Below are positions 20,139 to 29,983 of a stretch of 64,000 nucleotides of DNA, piece by piece (position 1 is the stretch's first letter; each line of letters begins with the position of its first letter). The stretch spans positions 28,372 to 92,371 of the forward strand of contig JAAWQX010000030.1 in NCBI GenBank assembly GCA_022800755.1. Reading direction: 5' to 3'. The position numbers and the translations under genes are program-made. The notes under the pieces are model-generated. The model was not told the origin of the DNA. It saw nothing but the letters and a program-made list of their open reading frames with translations, and did not search any database. This DNA comes from Oscillospiraceae bacterium (GTDB taxonomy: Bacteria > Bacillota > Clostridia > Oscillospirales > Oscillospiraceae).

Positions 20139-20741
20139 ATGATAGAACACAAACCATTAAAAGAGAATCAAAAGGATACTCGCATGAAAATCCTCAATTC
20201 TGCCCTCGAGCTTTTCAACGAGTATGGCTACGACGAAACCACCATCCCAATGATCTGTCAGAAAGCCGGTGTTTCAAAAACCACGCTACACTACTATTTC
20301 CCCAAGAAGCAGGATCTGTTCGTGGATATGTACAACGATTTTGAAGAGTTGTATTCCGATAATTTTTATCGCATTGTGGAACAAGAAACCTTCAGCAAGC
20401 AAATCTGGGAAGTGTTCCACATCATGTGTGAAGGGGATCTGTTCTACGGTGCCAGCGTATCTCAACAGTATTTCATCAACCGGCTGAAAGAACACTCCCA
20501 ACAGGATTTCATTAAGAACATCTATCACAAGAAAATGCTCACCGCCGTGATTCGCTCGGCCCAGAATTCCAATCAGATCCGTAATCAGACGGACCCGGAG
20601 GTTCTGGCCGAAGTACTGTCGTTTGCTCTGCGAGGTGTGATCGTGACATGGGCCATTGAGAACGGCACGATCGATCTTTTGGAAGAGGGCAAGCGTGTGG
20701 TGTCTTCCATCATCGATCCCATGCCTGGGTTTGAGATTTAG
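20139..20741 (+). CDS. TetR-family regulator
   Basis: DTRMKILNSALELFNEYGYDETTIPMICQKAGVSKTTLHYYFPKKQDLF. Confidence 0.92.
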   Translation: MIEHKPLKENQKDTRMKILNSALELFNEYGYDETTIPMICQKAGVSKTTLHYYFPKKQDLFVDMYNDFEELYSDNFYRIVEQETFSKQIWEVFHIMCEGDLFYGASVSQQYFINRLKEHSQQDFIKNIYHKKMLTAVIRSAQNSNQIRNQTDPEVLAEVLSFALRGVIVTWAIENGTIDLLEEGKRVVSSIIDPMPGFEI

Positions 20742-20879
20742 TACTAGGGTTCTAATATTTTAGATCTTTAGTCCGCGTTTTATAGTATTATATCATTACC
20801 CGAAAAATTGTCAAGGGGGGATTCCGCATTTTTTCGAGAATGTTTCAGTTCCCCGAAAACTCTTTTACTGATGATTTTA

Positions 20880-20916
20880 AAAAAAGGGCGGCCTTGAGAA
20901 AGGCAGCCCTTTTTGT
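20880..20916 (-). terminator. Intrinsic terminator of permease operon
   Basis: AAAAAGGGCGGCCTTGAGAAAGGCAGCCCTTTTT hairpin. Confidence 0.65.
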
Positions 20917-20924
20917 ATGGGATG

Positions 20925-22256
20925 TTACGGTAGCATGGGGAACAATCCCATAACAATGGCGACGGCCGCGGTACCGGCAGCTGTGGCAATGATGGTAGTT
21001 ACAACCATGCCAGGGTAGGCTTCCTTCATATCCTGATCTGCAATGCCAAGGTTGATGATGATTGCTGCGCTGTGGGGCAGAGTGTCCAGAATGGAGGTTG
21101 CAAAGCAGCCCAGACGTTGGACAAAGGCCAGGGACATACCGGAATCCACACAGTGTTGCAGAGCCATGGGCATTCCGATGCGAATTGCAGAGCTGGAAGA
21201 ACCGGTGAATGCGCCAACGATGTTGATGGAGAGAATCAAAACCAGGAACGGAGCCATGTTCAGACTGAAGATGAAGTTTAGAATATTTTGGAACTCAGGC
21301 AGACTCTGCACCACAGTGACAAAGCCGAACAATGAACCAACCATGCCGCAGGGCCCGAATGCCGCTGCTCCAGCAGTAGTGCAGACATCCATGACTTCAG
21401 GCAGGATCTTTTCCTCCCGTTTGGGCAGATACTTGTGCAACAGGACGAGGGACATCAGCCAAGCGATCATGGTGGCGGTGAAGATGTCCAACTTCACCAC
21501 GTTGAACAGCACCACAATGGACAGCAGAGGAATCAAAGAAACGATCCAGTTGGGCAGTTCCTTGTCATCCGCAACTTGTACGTCCTTGGGACCGTAGGCA
21601 AAGGTCAGGCCGTTGGCAACGTCTTTCTTGATGAGGATGACTAACAGCAGTGTGCCTACCACCAGTTCGGTGATAATGCCCACAATGCCCCCCACCAGAC
21701 CGGAAGCTGCGGTCTCCCCAGTGACCTGCATAGCTAGCACGTTCACCAGTTGTGCAGTGCCGGGAGCGGTCATTGCAAAGGAGTAAACACCGAAGGACAG
21801 GATACCCATGATCCAGCGCTTGGGGATGCCGGCACGCTCCAGCAGACGCAGGGCAATGGGATAAAAAGCAATCAGAGTAACAAGAGAATTCATACCGCAG
21901 TAGGCCAACAGCGCAGTGGGGATGACAATAGCTAGAATGCAGGACACGTAAGTACGAGCGGGGGAAGCGCCTTCTTTGAACAAAGCGTTTGCCATGGCAT
22001 CGCCAATGGATCTCACAGCGCCGGTACGGCTGTAAACCTGTGCCACCAAATTACCGGCAAACAGCGGCGGAAACAGGGATTTCACCATAACGGTGAAGGC
22101 ATCAAAGTAGATGGTGTTGATGACTTCGTTCCAGTTCATCCAGTTCATCAGTGCAATGACCGCCGTTGCCACAATACCGACAATCACTGCAGGCCACTTC
22201 TTGACAATCAGGAACACCACAAGGAAGAAGCCAACGATAATGCTTAAATAACCCAT
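20925..22256 (-). CDS. GntP/CitMHS-like carboxylate permease
   Basis: 443 aa hydrophobic; FAGNLVAQVYSRTGAVRSIGDAMANAL; GSSSSAIRIGMPMAL. Confidence 0.75.
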   Translation of the reverse strand: MGYLSIIVGFFLVVFLIVKKWPAVIVGIVATAVIALMNWMNWNEVINTIYFDAFTVMVKSLFPPLFAGNLVAQVYSRTGAVRSIGDAMANALFKEGASPARTYVSCILAIVIPTALLAYCGMNSLVTLIAFYPIALRLLERAGIPKRWIMGILSFGVYSFAMTAPGTAQLVNVLAMQVTGETAASGLVGGIVGIITELVVGTLLLVILIKKDVANGLTFAYGPKDVQVADDKELPNWIVSLIPLLSIVVLFNVVKLDIFTATMIAWLMSLVLLHKYLPKREEKILPEVMDVCTTAGAAAFGPCGMVGSLFGFVTVVQSLPEFQNILNFIFSLNMAPFLVLILSINIVGAFTGSSSSAIRIGMPMALQHCVDSGMSLAFVQRLGCFATSILDTLPHSAAIIINLGIADQDMKEAYPGMVVTTIIATAAGTAAVAIVMGLFPMLP

Positions 22257-22498
22257 TAGAATTCCTCACTTTCTTTTATTGTTTGGGTTTTACCATCACC
22301 GCCCGACAACCACTGCAGTCTGCGGTTGCCGGGCATTCCAGCACAACAGAATAATACTATAGTTCTAATTTTATTGCGCTAGAATACTATGACTTGCTTA
22401 CAACGATACCATAAATTAAAAAATTGTCAAGCGGCAGAACGTATTCGTTTCTTAACTATGTTACAAGTGCACAAATTCTGCCGTCATTTTTTGTCGAC

Positions 22499-23833
22499 TT
22501 ATGGCAAAAACGGGAAGGCCCACATGAACAGTGCGCACACCAGCGTACCGCAGGCAGTAGCCACAGTGGTAGCGACGAACATGGGCGGATAACCGTCTTT
22601 CATATCCAAATCAGCAAGGCCCAGGTTAATGATCACAGCGGTGCCATAAGGCAGGGTATCCACGATGGAACAGGCGAAACAGGACACACGATGAATGAAA
22701 GCCAACGATAGACCGGCAGCGGTACACTGTTCAGTCACCATGGGCACGGCTACACGGATGGCCGCGGTGGAGGAACTGGTCAGAGCGGCAATCAGGCATA
22801 CAGCCACCACCAGGATTATTGCTGCAGGCAGATTCAGATTGAACACACCATCCAGCATATTCTGGAACTCGGGCAAATTCTGGACAATGGTAGTGAAGCC
22901 CACGATGGAACCCACGGCGCTACAGGGGCCGAAGGCCATAGTGCCGGCGGCAGTGAACACATCCAGCATCTCGTTGGTGCGCTTCCCTTCCCGCTTGGGT
23001 AAATACTTCCAGAACAGGGCCACAGACAGCAACCATGCGATCATAGTCGCCGTGAAGATATTCAGGGAGAGAACATTGAACAACAGGATCAGTGCCAGCA
23101 GGGGCAGAATGGCAAGCAACGCACTGGGGCGTTCCTGGTCGTCCGGCGCCACCACGTCCTTGGGGCCATAGGCAAACGTTTTACCCTTGGCCACATCTTT
23201 TTTGATCATGATGGTGGTAAGAAAGGTGGTCACGGCAATCTCCGTGACACAGGCTACAATGCCTCCGCAGAGACCGGCGTAAGACGGGGTGCCCAGAGTC
23301 TGCATGGCCAGGATGTTCACCAGCTCCGCAGAACCGGGACCGGACATGGCAAAGGTGTAGACACCGCAGCTGAGGATTCCCATGACAAAACGCTTGGGGA
23401 CGCCGGCACGCTCCATCAGGCGCAGCGCGATGGGGTACATGGCGATGAGGGTGACCAGAGCGTTCAGACCACAATAGGCTAGCAACGCCGAGGCAAAAGC
23501 CATGGCCAGAATGCAGGACACATACTTCCGGGTAGCAGAAGCGCTGTCCTTGAACAGTGCATCGGCGATGGTGTCACCCACAGCGTTCACGGCACCGGAA
23601 CGGTTATACACCTGCGCCAGCAGGCTTCCAGAGAAAATCGGCGGAAACAAGGACTTGAACATAGAGCAGAATCCTTCAAAATAGGGACCTACCATGGTCT
23701 CGCCAAAGGGCAGGCCATTCAGAAAGATGACCACCGTCGCCGCAGTGATACCGACCATAATGGGGCTCCATCGGCGGATCATCAGTGTGATGACTACGGC
23801 TAAGCCCAGAAAAATGCTCAGATAGCCTAACAT
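22499..23833 (-). CDS. GntP/CitMHS-like carboxylate permease (paralog)
   Basis: 444 aa, clear paralog of preceding gene; SGSLLAQVYNRSGAVNAVGDTIADAL; SSSTAAIRVAVPM. Confidence 0.75.
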   Translation of the reverse strand: MLGYLSIFLGLAVVITLMIRRWSPIMVGITAATVVIFLNGLPFGETMVGPYFEGFCSMFKSLFPPIFSGSLLAQVYNRSGAVNAVGDTIADALFKDSASATRKYVSCILAMAFASALLAYCGLNALVTLIAMYPIALRLMERAGVPKRFVMGILSCGVYTFAMSGPGSAELVNILAMQTLGTPSYAGLCGGIVACVTEIAVTTFLTTIMIKKDVAKGKTFAYGPKDVVAPDDQERPSALLAILPLLALILLFNVLSLNIFTATMIAWLLSVALFWKYLPKREGKRTNEMLDVFTAAGTMAFGPCSAVGSIVGFTTIVQNLPEFQNMLDGVFNLNLPAAIILVVAVCLIAALTSSSTAAIRVAVPMVTEQCTAAGLSLAFIHRVSCFACSIVDTLPYGTAVIINLGLADLDMKDGYPPMFVATTVATACGTLVCALFMWAFPFLP

Positions 23834-23876
23834 CTCTTTATCTCCTTTACTTTTCTTTGTGCATTGTGAAAAGAAG

Positions 23877-24623
23877 TTATACCATGGTGGTTCCGCCGTT
23901 CATGGATACTACCTGGCCGGTGATAAAATCGGAAGCCAGGAAATAATGCACGATGTGGTGCATTTCGGTAAGTTCCCCGGCACGCTGTAGCGGGCAGCCC
24001 TTGGTTCGGGTCTCCATGAGTTCAGGGTCGATGCGCACAGCATCCCAGTACATATCGGTCTTATGGGCACCGGGGGCAATGGCGTTGACCTGGATGTTGT
24101 ACTGCCCCAGGTCGATAGCCATGGCCTGGGTCATGCCACGCACCGCGAATTTGGAGGCGGAATAGGCAAGGGACCCTTTGGCTGCCCGCAGTCCGGCGGC
24201 AGAGCAGAGGTGAATAATCTTACCAAAGTGGTTGGCGATCATCAGATCCACAAAATAGCGGGTCATAAAAAACGTTCCCTTGACATTGACATCCACCACA
24301 TCGCAGAAATCCTTAGTGTTCATGGTCTCGGTGGGCTGATTGGTGTAGATGCCAGCGTTGTTGACGAGGACAGCTAGGCCGGTACCCATCTCCTGTTCGG
24401 CCCAGGCACGGAAAGCGATGACTTCCTCCTCGTTGCGGATGTTGATCTGATAAGTCTTGACGGTCACACCGTACTTGTTTTCTAGGTCCGCTTTCACGGC
24501 AGCGGCCTTGTCGGCGTTCTCCCGGTAAGTGATGATTAGGTCATAGCCGTCCATGGCCAGACCTTCTGCGCAAGCTGCACCCAACCCACGGGATGCACCA
24601 GTGACGATAGCGTATTTTGACAT
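23877..24623 (-). CDS. SDR-family oxidoreductase (FabG-like)
   Basis: AIVTGASRGLGAACAEGLA; NNAGIYTNQP; YSASKFAVRG. Confidence 0.92.
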   Translation of the reverse strand: MSKYAIVTGASRGLGAACAEGLAMDGYDLIITYRENADKAAAVKADLENKYGVTVKTYQINIRNEEEVIAFRAWAEQEMGTGLAVLVNNAGIYTNQPTETMNTKDFCDVVDVNVKGTFFMTRYFVDLMIANHFGKIIHLCSAAGLRAAKGSLAYSASKFAVRGMTQAMAIDLGQYNIQVNAIAPGAHKTDMYWDAVRIDPELMETRTKGCPLQRAGELTEMHHIVHYFLASDFITGQVVSMNGGTTMV

Positions 24624-24751
24624 ATTGTCGCTTCCTTTCAGCAGGTTTCTTTTAATTTCGTCGTTTTTTTGACAATATCCCCTCTGAAATCAGGAAGTGC
24701 AAAATAGCACTTCCTGATTTCGGTGGAGAGAAAGGAGCACAAATGGAAGTC

Positions 24752-26689
24752 TTATTCATCTTCCAGTACACGGATGTAATGATAGCCTTGGTGAATAGCG
24801 TTGATAATCTTGCCGGGCTTTATATTGTCACCCACCTGCACACACTCGTAACCCGCGTTCAGAATATCGGTGTAGAGGGTGTGGTCTGCCTTGAAGCCCG
24901 CGGCGAATACCACGTTGTCGCAGGAAATTTTCTCTGTTTCGCCATCCTTGTTGATAACCATAACACCATCATCCAGGATCTCAGTCAGCTTGGTACTGCA
25001 ACGAATATCAGTGCCGGAGTTTTCCACCAAATAGCGGATATTCTGGTCATTAGCCACGAAATGATCAGCGGTACGCAGAATGTCATCCAGCAGTTCGATC
25101 ATCACAACTTCCTTGCCCTGCATCCGCAGCTCGGTGGACAGTTCACAGCCCACTTCGCCGGCACCAATTACCACCACTTTCCCGCCCACTGCCTTTTGCT
25201 TCAGCAGGACAGGCACGGCGGTACTCACATGGGGTTTGTCTGCACCGGGGACGGGGATAACCACAGGATTTGCCCCGGTGGCAACCACCACGAAATCCGG
25301 GTCAATCCTTCTCACGTCGTCCATGGTGATCTCGGTGTTCAAATGGAGATCTACACCGAATTTCACAATTTGGCGCTTCAGGTATTCCACCTGCGCCTTT
25401 ACGTCTGCCTTAAACCGAGGCGCACCCGCTGCTGCCATGATGCCGCCCATGTAGGAATTCTTTTCGTAAAGTGACACCCGATAACCGCGCTCGGCAGCAG
25501 TAGCAGCGGCCTTCATACCGCCGGGGCCAGCACCGATGACGAGGATCTTCAGATCGCTCTTGGCGGGTTCCAGTCTGAACTCTCCTTCCCGCATTCCGTG
25601 TACGTTCACAGCGCATGGACGGGAGTGACCCTTCATGGCATTAAAATGGCATTCACCGCAACCGATGCAGGGGTTAATGTCATCCAACTTGCCTTTTTTA
25701 ACTTTGTTTGCCCAGTGGGGATCGGCAATCAGGCCGTGACCTATGGCCACCAGATCAATCACACCATCGGAAACGGCTTTCTCGGCCACGTCAGCGTGGT
25801 TCAGTTTGCCGTGGGCCATAAGGGGAATCTTATCGCCGATGGCGGCTCTCACCAGCGGCGCGGCATCCAGATCGAAGCCTTCCGGCTGGTAAACGGAACT
25901 GACCATTCTCCAACGGCAGGAGTAGGCGCCACGGCCGAAGTGAATCATATCCACCAGACCGGAATCAGCCAGATATTTCGCAATGGCCAGGCCCTCCTCA
26001 ATGGGCCGTTCATCATCGTCCACGCTGTCCAGGGTCATCTTGATGGCGATGGGATAGTCCGGGCCACAGGCGCTGCGGACTTCCTCCACAATCTCCCGCA
26101 GGAACCGCTGACGGTTTTCAAAGCTACCGCCGTACTCGTCGGTGCGGTGGTTCCACTTGGCAGAAGTGAACTGATCGATGAGGTAGCCGCCATATGCGTG
26201 GATCTCGATGATATCCACCCCAGCGTTCTTGGCCAGTTTTGCGGATTCGCCCATGGCCTTCACAAGGCTCTTCACACCCTCGGTGGGAAGTTCCCGGCAG
26301 ATCAATTCCGGCACATAGTAGTTAGGCACGGGGCTTGCGGAATACGGAGGGGTATGGGGATCGATCCAATTCATCCTACCAATTCCGGGAGACAACTGAA
26401 TGCCAAACTTAGCGCCGTAGAAATGCACTCGTTCTGCCACCAGATGCAGCATATAAACGTCTTTGGTGTTGGTGAGCTTCTGGCAGGGTGCCGGTTCAAA
26501 TTCCGTGGAGGCCACCACCGCACCGGTCATCACTAGGCCGCAACCACCCTTTGCACGCTCGCCATAATAATTCACATCTCGCATATTAAAGGCGTTGGTG
26601 GTATCGGTGGTGGTGCCCATGGGAGCCATAACGATTCGGTTTTTCAGCGTTATGTTCCCAATCTTGATAGGCTCGAACAGCTTGTTCAT
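24752..26689 (-). CDS. Old-yellow-enzyme flavin oxidoreductase with Fe-S cluster
   Basis: MNKLFEPIKIGNITLKNRIVMAPMGT; CIGCGECHFNAMKGHSRPC; GAGPGGMKAAATAAERGY. Confidence 0.9.
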   Translation of the reverse strand: MNKLFEPIKIGNITLKNRIVMAPMGTTTDTTNAFNMRDVNYYGERAKGGCGLVMTGAVVASTEFEPAPCQKLTNTKDVYMLHLVAERVHFYGAKFGIQLSPGIGRMNWIDPHTPPYSASPVPNYYVPELICRELPTEGVKSLVKAMGESAKLAKNAGVDIIEIHAYGGYLIDQFTSAKWNHRTDEYGGSFENRQRFLREIVEEVRSACGPDYPIAIKMTLDSVDDDERPIEEGLAIAKYLADSGLVDMIHFGRGAYSCRWRMVSSVYQPEGFDLDAAPLVRAAIGDKIPLMAHGKLNHADVAEKAVSDGVIDLVAIGHGLIADPHWANKVKKGKLDDINPCIGCGECHFNAMKGHSRPCAVNVHGMREGEFRLEPAKSDLKILVIGAGPGGMKAAATAAERGYRVSLYEKNSYMGGIMAAAGAPRFKADVKAQVEYLKRQIVKFGVDLHLNTEITMDDVRRIDPDFVVVATGANPVVIPVPGADKPHVSTAVPVLLKQKAVGGKVVVIGAGEVGCELSTELRMQGKEVVMIELLDDILRTADHFVANDQNIRYLVENSGTDIRCSTKLTEILDDGVMVINKDGETEKISCDNVVFAAGFKADHTLYTDILNAGYECVQVGDNIKPGKIINAIHQGYHYIRVLEDE

Positions 26690-26993
26690 TATGATCTCTC
26701 CTTGTTCTATAATATAGTTTTCTAATAATTCGTCTTATTGGATATTTATTGAAATTTTGTGCAAATGGGTATATAATGTACAAATATATGGTTGACTGGT
26801 GCGCATCGCAAAATACCGAGCGCTCATATAATATAATATCAAAGGCCTTTCCATATAGTTTTCTGTATTCATTTTAATTACACCCTAGTCACATTTAAAA
26901 TATTACACCCTTGTGATTTAGATGTTAATCCGGCATTTGTTATAATGTTGTCAATTTATTTTTGTGCATTTTGTGTCGAATAGGAGCATTATT

Positions 26994-27605
26994 GTGAAGA
27001 CTTTATCCAAAAAGCCAGGCGGAGCCAAGGAAAAAATTCGAAATGAAGCCATCAAATTGTTCAAAGAGTATGGCTACGAAAATGTTACCGTAGTGCAAAT
27101 TTGTGAAGCCGCCGGCATCACAAAGCGCACCTTTTATTACCACTTTTCCGCAAAAGACGAGATCGTGGATGGAATTGTGGGTCATGTGGGCCATAATACG
27201 GAGCAAATGGCTGATGCATTGCTCCATCAAGAAACCAATGTGGGCGTTCTGTGGGCCATGATGCGCAATTATGCTGTGGACGCGGAAGAAAACGGTCCTG
27301 TCATCACGGCGCAGGTTTATATCAACATCCTGCAGCGCGGCGCTACTGAAGTTTTTCCAGATGACATGGTGCTGTTCAACGCTTCAGTGCGCACTATTAC
27401 CAACGCCCAGATGACCGGCGAGATTGGAAACCAACAGCCGCCGAAAGATATCGCCTTTGCCCTGTTCCACGCTTTGCGCAGTGCGGCGTACTCCTGGTGT
27501 GCTGCCGGCGGCAGTTATCCGCTTCTGGAAGAATACAAGCGTATATTCATATCTGTTCTAGATTTTAGAATCCCTCCGGAAAAAGCCTTCGGCGAAGACA
27601 GCTAA
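26994..27605 (+). CDS. TetR-family regulator
   Basis: GAKEKIRNEAIKLFKEYGYENVTVVQICEAAGITKRTFYYHFSAKDEI; GTG start behind AGGAG. Confidence 0.9.
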   Translation: MKTLSKKPGGAKEKIRNEAIKLFKEYGYENVTVVQICEAAGITKRTFYYHFSAKDEIVDGIVGHVGHNTEQMADALLHQETNVGVLWAMMRNYAVDAEENGPVITAQVYINILQRGATEVFPDDMVLFNASVRTITNAQMTGEIGNQQPPKDIAFALFHALRSAAYSWCAAGGSYPLLEEYKRIFISVLDFRIPPEKAFGEDS

Positions 27606-27694
27606 ACACAGAACGACCCGTTGTGACAAGAACAACATGATGTGACCCAGCACCGTGATGATCCCACTAATCCACCCAGCCTTAATAAACACAA

Positions 27695-27732
27695 AACCCT
27701 CACGACATCCATCTCAGGATATCGTGAGGGTT
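27695..27732. terminator. Intrinsic terminator
   Basis: AACCCTCACGA ... TCGTGAGGGTT hairpin. Confidence 0.6.
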
Positions 27733-27992
27733 GTTATATCATGCGGGTCCTTGTGTTTCGAAGTTTTTACAAAAAATAGAAAATATTTTTTGACAGTAAG
27801 GGACATACCAACGCCCTCAGCATACTGTCACACTAAGACGACTACTGGCAGGCTTCATTTGGTCATAGTATGACAAACTCCCGTTCGTGGATCAGGAATC
27901 AAATTGCTGGAAATTCCGAAAAGTTTCAGTAGCTATTCCGTCCGAAGTGTGGTATGTGTTGTGGTTACCAAAAACAAAGGAGTGGTACCACA

Positions 27993-28377
27993 ATGAGGAA
28001 AGCACTCATATCCACAACCATTCTCTGCACAGCGATTTGTATCGGGGTACATTCGCAGACAAACAAAGTGGAGGAACCAATCATCACACCAGAACCAATG
28101 CAAGTAGAAGTCACAACAACGTCGACACCCATGCCAGATCCAGACAAAGAAATCACTGTGCCAGAAAGCGAAGAACCCGTCAGCAAAGTCATAGAACCCA
28201 CGCCAGCTCCTGAACCTGCGATTCAGCAACCAGCAACCAGCAACCAATGAATCTGTACAAGCCGGAGATATGGTCTACGTTCCCGGCTTCGGTTTGATTG
28301 AGAGCCAGGGTGAAGGGACAGTCACCTACAATGAAGGAATGCGCGAGAATGGCAACAAGGTTGGCATCATGGGATAA
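27993..28377 (+). pseudogene. DUF6550-like proline-rich small protein, frameshifted at a 7-bp repeat
   Basis: N-terminal frame ends at 28250; conserved C-terminal VQAGDMVYVPGFG...NGNKVGIMG continues in another frame after (CAGCAAC)x3. Confidence 0.75.
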
Positions 28378-28389
28378 GGAGGGACAGGC

Positions 28390-29547
28390 ATGGCAAAACG
28401 CAGAGCAAATGGTGAAGGCAGTATCCGCAAACGGGCAGATGGACGCTGGGAAGGCCGGTAAACCGTTGGATATGATGCGAAAACGGGAAAGCAGAAATTC
28501 AAGAACGTCCTTGGCAGGACACAGTCTGAGGTAAAAGAAAAACTCAAAACTGCCATTGAGGAAACTCGTGACTTAGACATCAGCCGAGTAGACCAGTTCA
28601 CCCTATCAGAATGGCTCCGCTACTGGCTGGACAATTACGGAAAGGTTTACCTCCGTCCATCTTCATTAACCAACTACACTGGATTCCTCGACAGCCAAAT
28701 CTCCAACGACAAAATCGGAAACATCAAGCTAAACAAGCTAACTACTAACGACCTACAACAATTCTACAACCGTATGAGCGAATCAGGTCGGGTACAGAGA
28801 AAAGAATCGCAGGCCAAGCCGAAAGGCTTGTCTGCAAAATCAGTACGCAATATTCACTGCTTCATCTCCCACGTCATGAACCGTGCAATCGACGAAAGAC
28901 TCATTTCTGAGTATCCAGCAAGCCGCTGCATTCTTCCCAAGAAAGAGCAAAAGGAAATTGAGATTCTCCCTCTGACCGACCTGCAAAAATTCTTTGAGGA
29001 AGCCAAGAACAGCGGTGTCTTTGAACTTTACTACACCGAACTGGCAACAGGCCTACGCCGGGGTGAGTTACTGGGATTGAAGTGGACAGACATAGACTTC
29101 AACGCCAACAGTATCTATATTCAAAGGCAAATCACCAGAACAGACGGAGAAGTAAAGGAATCCCCTCTCAAGACCAAGAACGCATATCGGCAGATTATCG
29201 TACCGCCAGAAGTGGCAGAAATCCTAAAACAGAAGCAAGAGCAAGAAAACGGTTTCAGCGAATATGTATTCTCCTCCCCTACCGGCGGCCCCATCTCGCC
29301 GGACAGTGTTCTGAAAATGCTGCACCGAGTTCTGAAACGGGCGGGATTAGAAAAGGTCCGCTTCCACGCATTGCGCCATACTTTCGCAACCATGGCACTG
29401 CAAAACGGCGTGGATGTAAAGACCCTCTCCGGCCTCCTCGGACACTACTCCGCGGGCTTCACCCTGGACACCTACGGCCACATCACTCCAGCGATGAAGC
29501 AAGATGCCGCCGAAAAAGTAGGTTCCTTCCTCTCCGCTGCTCTTTAA
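28390..29547 (+). pseudogene. Tyrosine recombinase/integrase with nonsense codon 24
   Basis: MAKRRANGEGSIRKRADGRWEGR*TVGYD...; TAA at 28459-28461 where paralogs have TAC; rest of frame open, with HALRHTFAT and LGHYSAGFTLDTYGH. Confidence 0.85.
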
Positions 29548-29570
29548 GCCTTTCCGCTACCAACTCCCGT

Positions 29571-29590
29571 ATGGGTCACGGTATGGGTCA
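29571..29590 (+). repeat. ATGGGTCA-N4-ATGGGTCA direct repeat, left arm of att site
   Basis: Recurs at 45830-45849 and 63863-63882. Confidence 0.7.
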
Positions 29591-29665
29591 GCGCAAATTC
29601 ACACCCTCCAAAAAGTTCCCAAAAACAGCAAAACAGGCCTGAAACTCACGTTTCAGGCCTGTTTT

Positions 29666-29710
29666 TGGCACGCCGTAAGGGATTCGAACCCCTGACCTTC
29701 TGGTCCGTAG
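29666..29710 (-). repeat. tRNA-Arg-like 3'-end fragment (attachment-site core)
   Basis: Minus strand CTACGGACCAGAAGGTCAGGGGTTCGAATCCCTTACGGCGTGCCA: ACG anticodon loop, T-arm, CCA; no matching 5' half. Confidence 0.85.
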
Positions 29711-29824
29711 CTGCGGTCAGGACCTGAATTGGGTACTTTGGGGGCATTTCCAGCGCTTTTCGCTCGGATAAATTTGCTTTTTGAGCTCCTTTGCTCCGTT
29801 GTCTCCGCTCGCTGATTTCCTGTT

Positions 29825-29844
29825 ATGGGTCAAAACATGGGTCA
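29825..29844 (+). repeat. ATGGGTCA-N4-ATGGGTCA direct repeat, right arm of att site
   Basis: Recurs at 46084-46103. Confidence 0.7.
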
Positions 29845-29983
29845 GGCAGAAAGCGCTGCTCAAAATCTGCACCGCAATAAACAAAGAAAAGACTGCTTTC
29901 TGAAAAAGGAAAATTCTTATATATTTTTGACGGGAAGCACAAAAAATGGTATACTTTTTAGAAATTAGCTTAGGAGTATCCAT

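Noticed and set aside
25598-26536. 312-aa plus-strand ORF
   Set aside because: Antisense to the fourth OYE gene
29666-29710. Complete tRNA gene
   Set aside because: Only the 3' half is tRNA-like; the sequence past the anticodon loop (CTGCGGTCAG...) does not pair with the anticodon stem or form a D-arm
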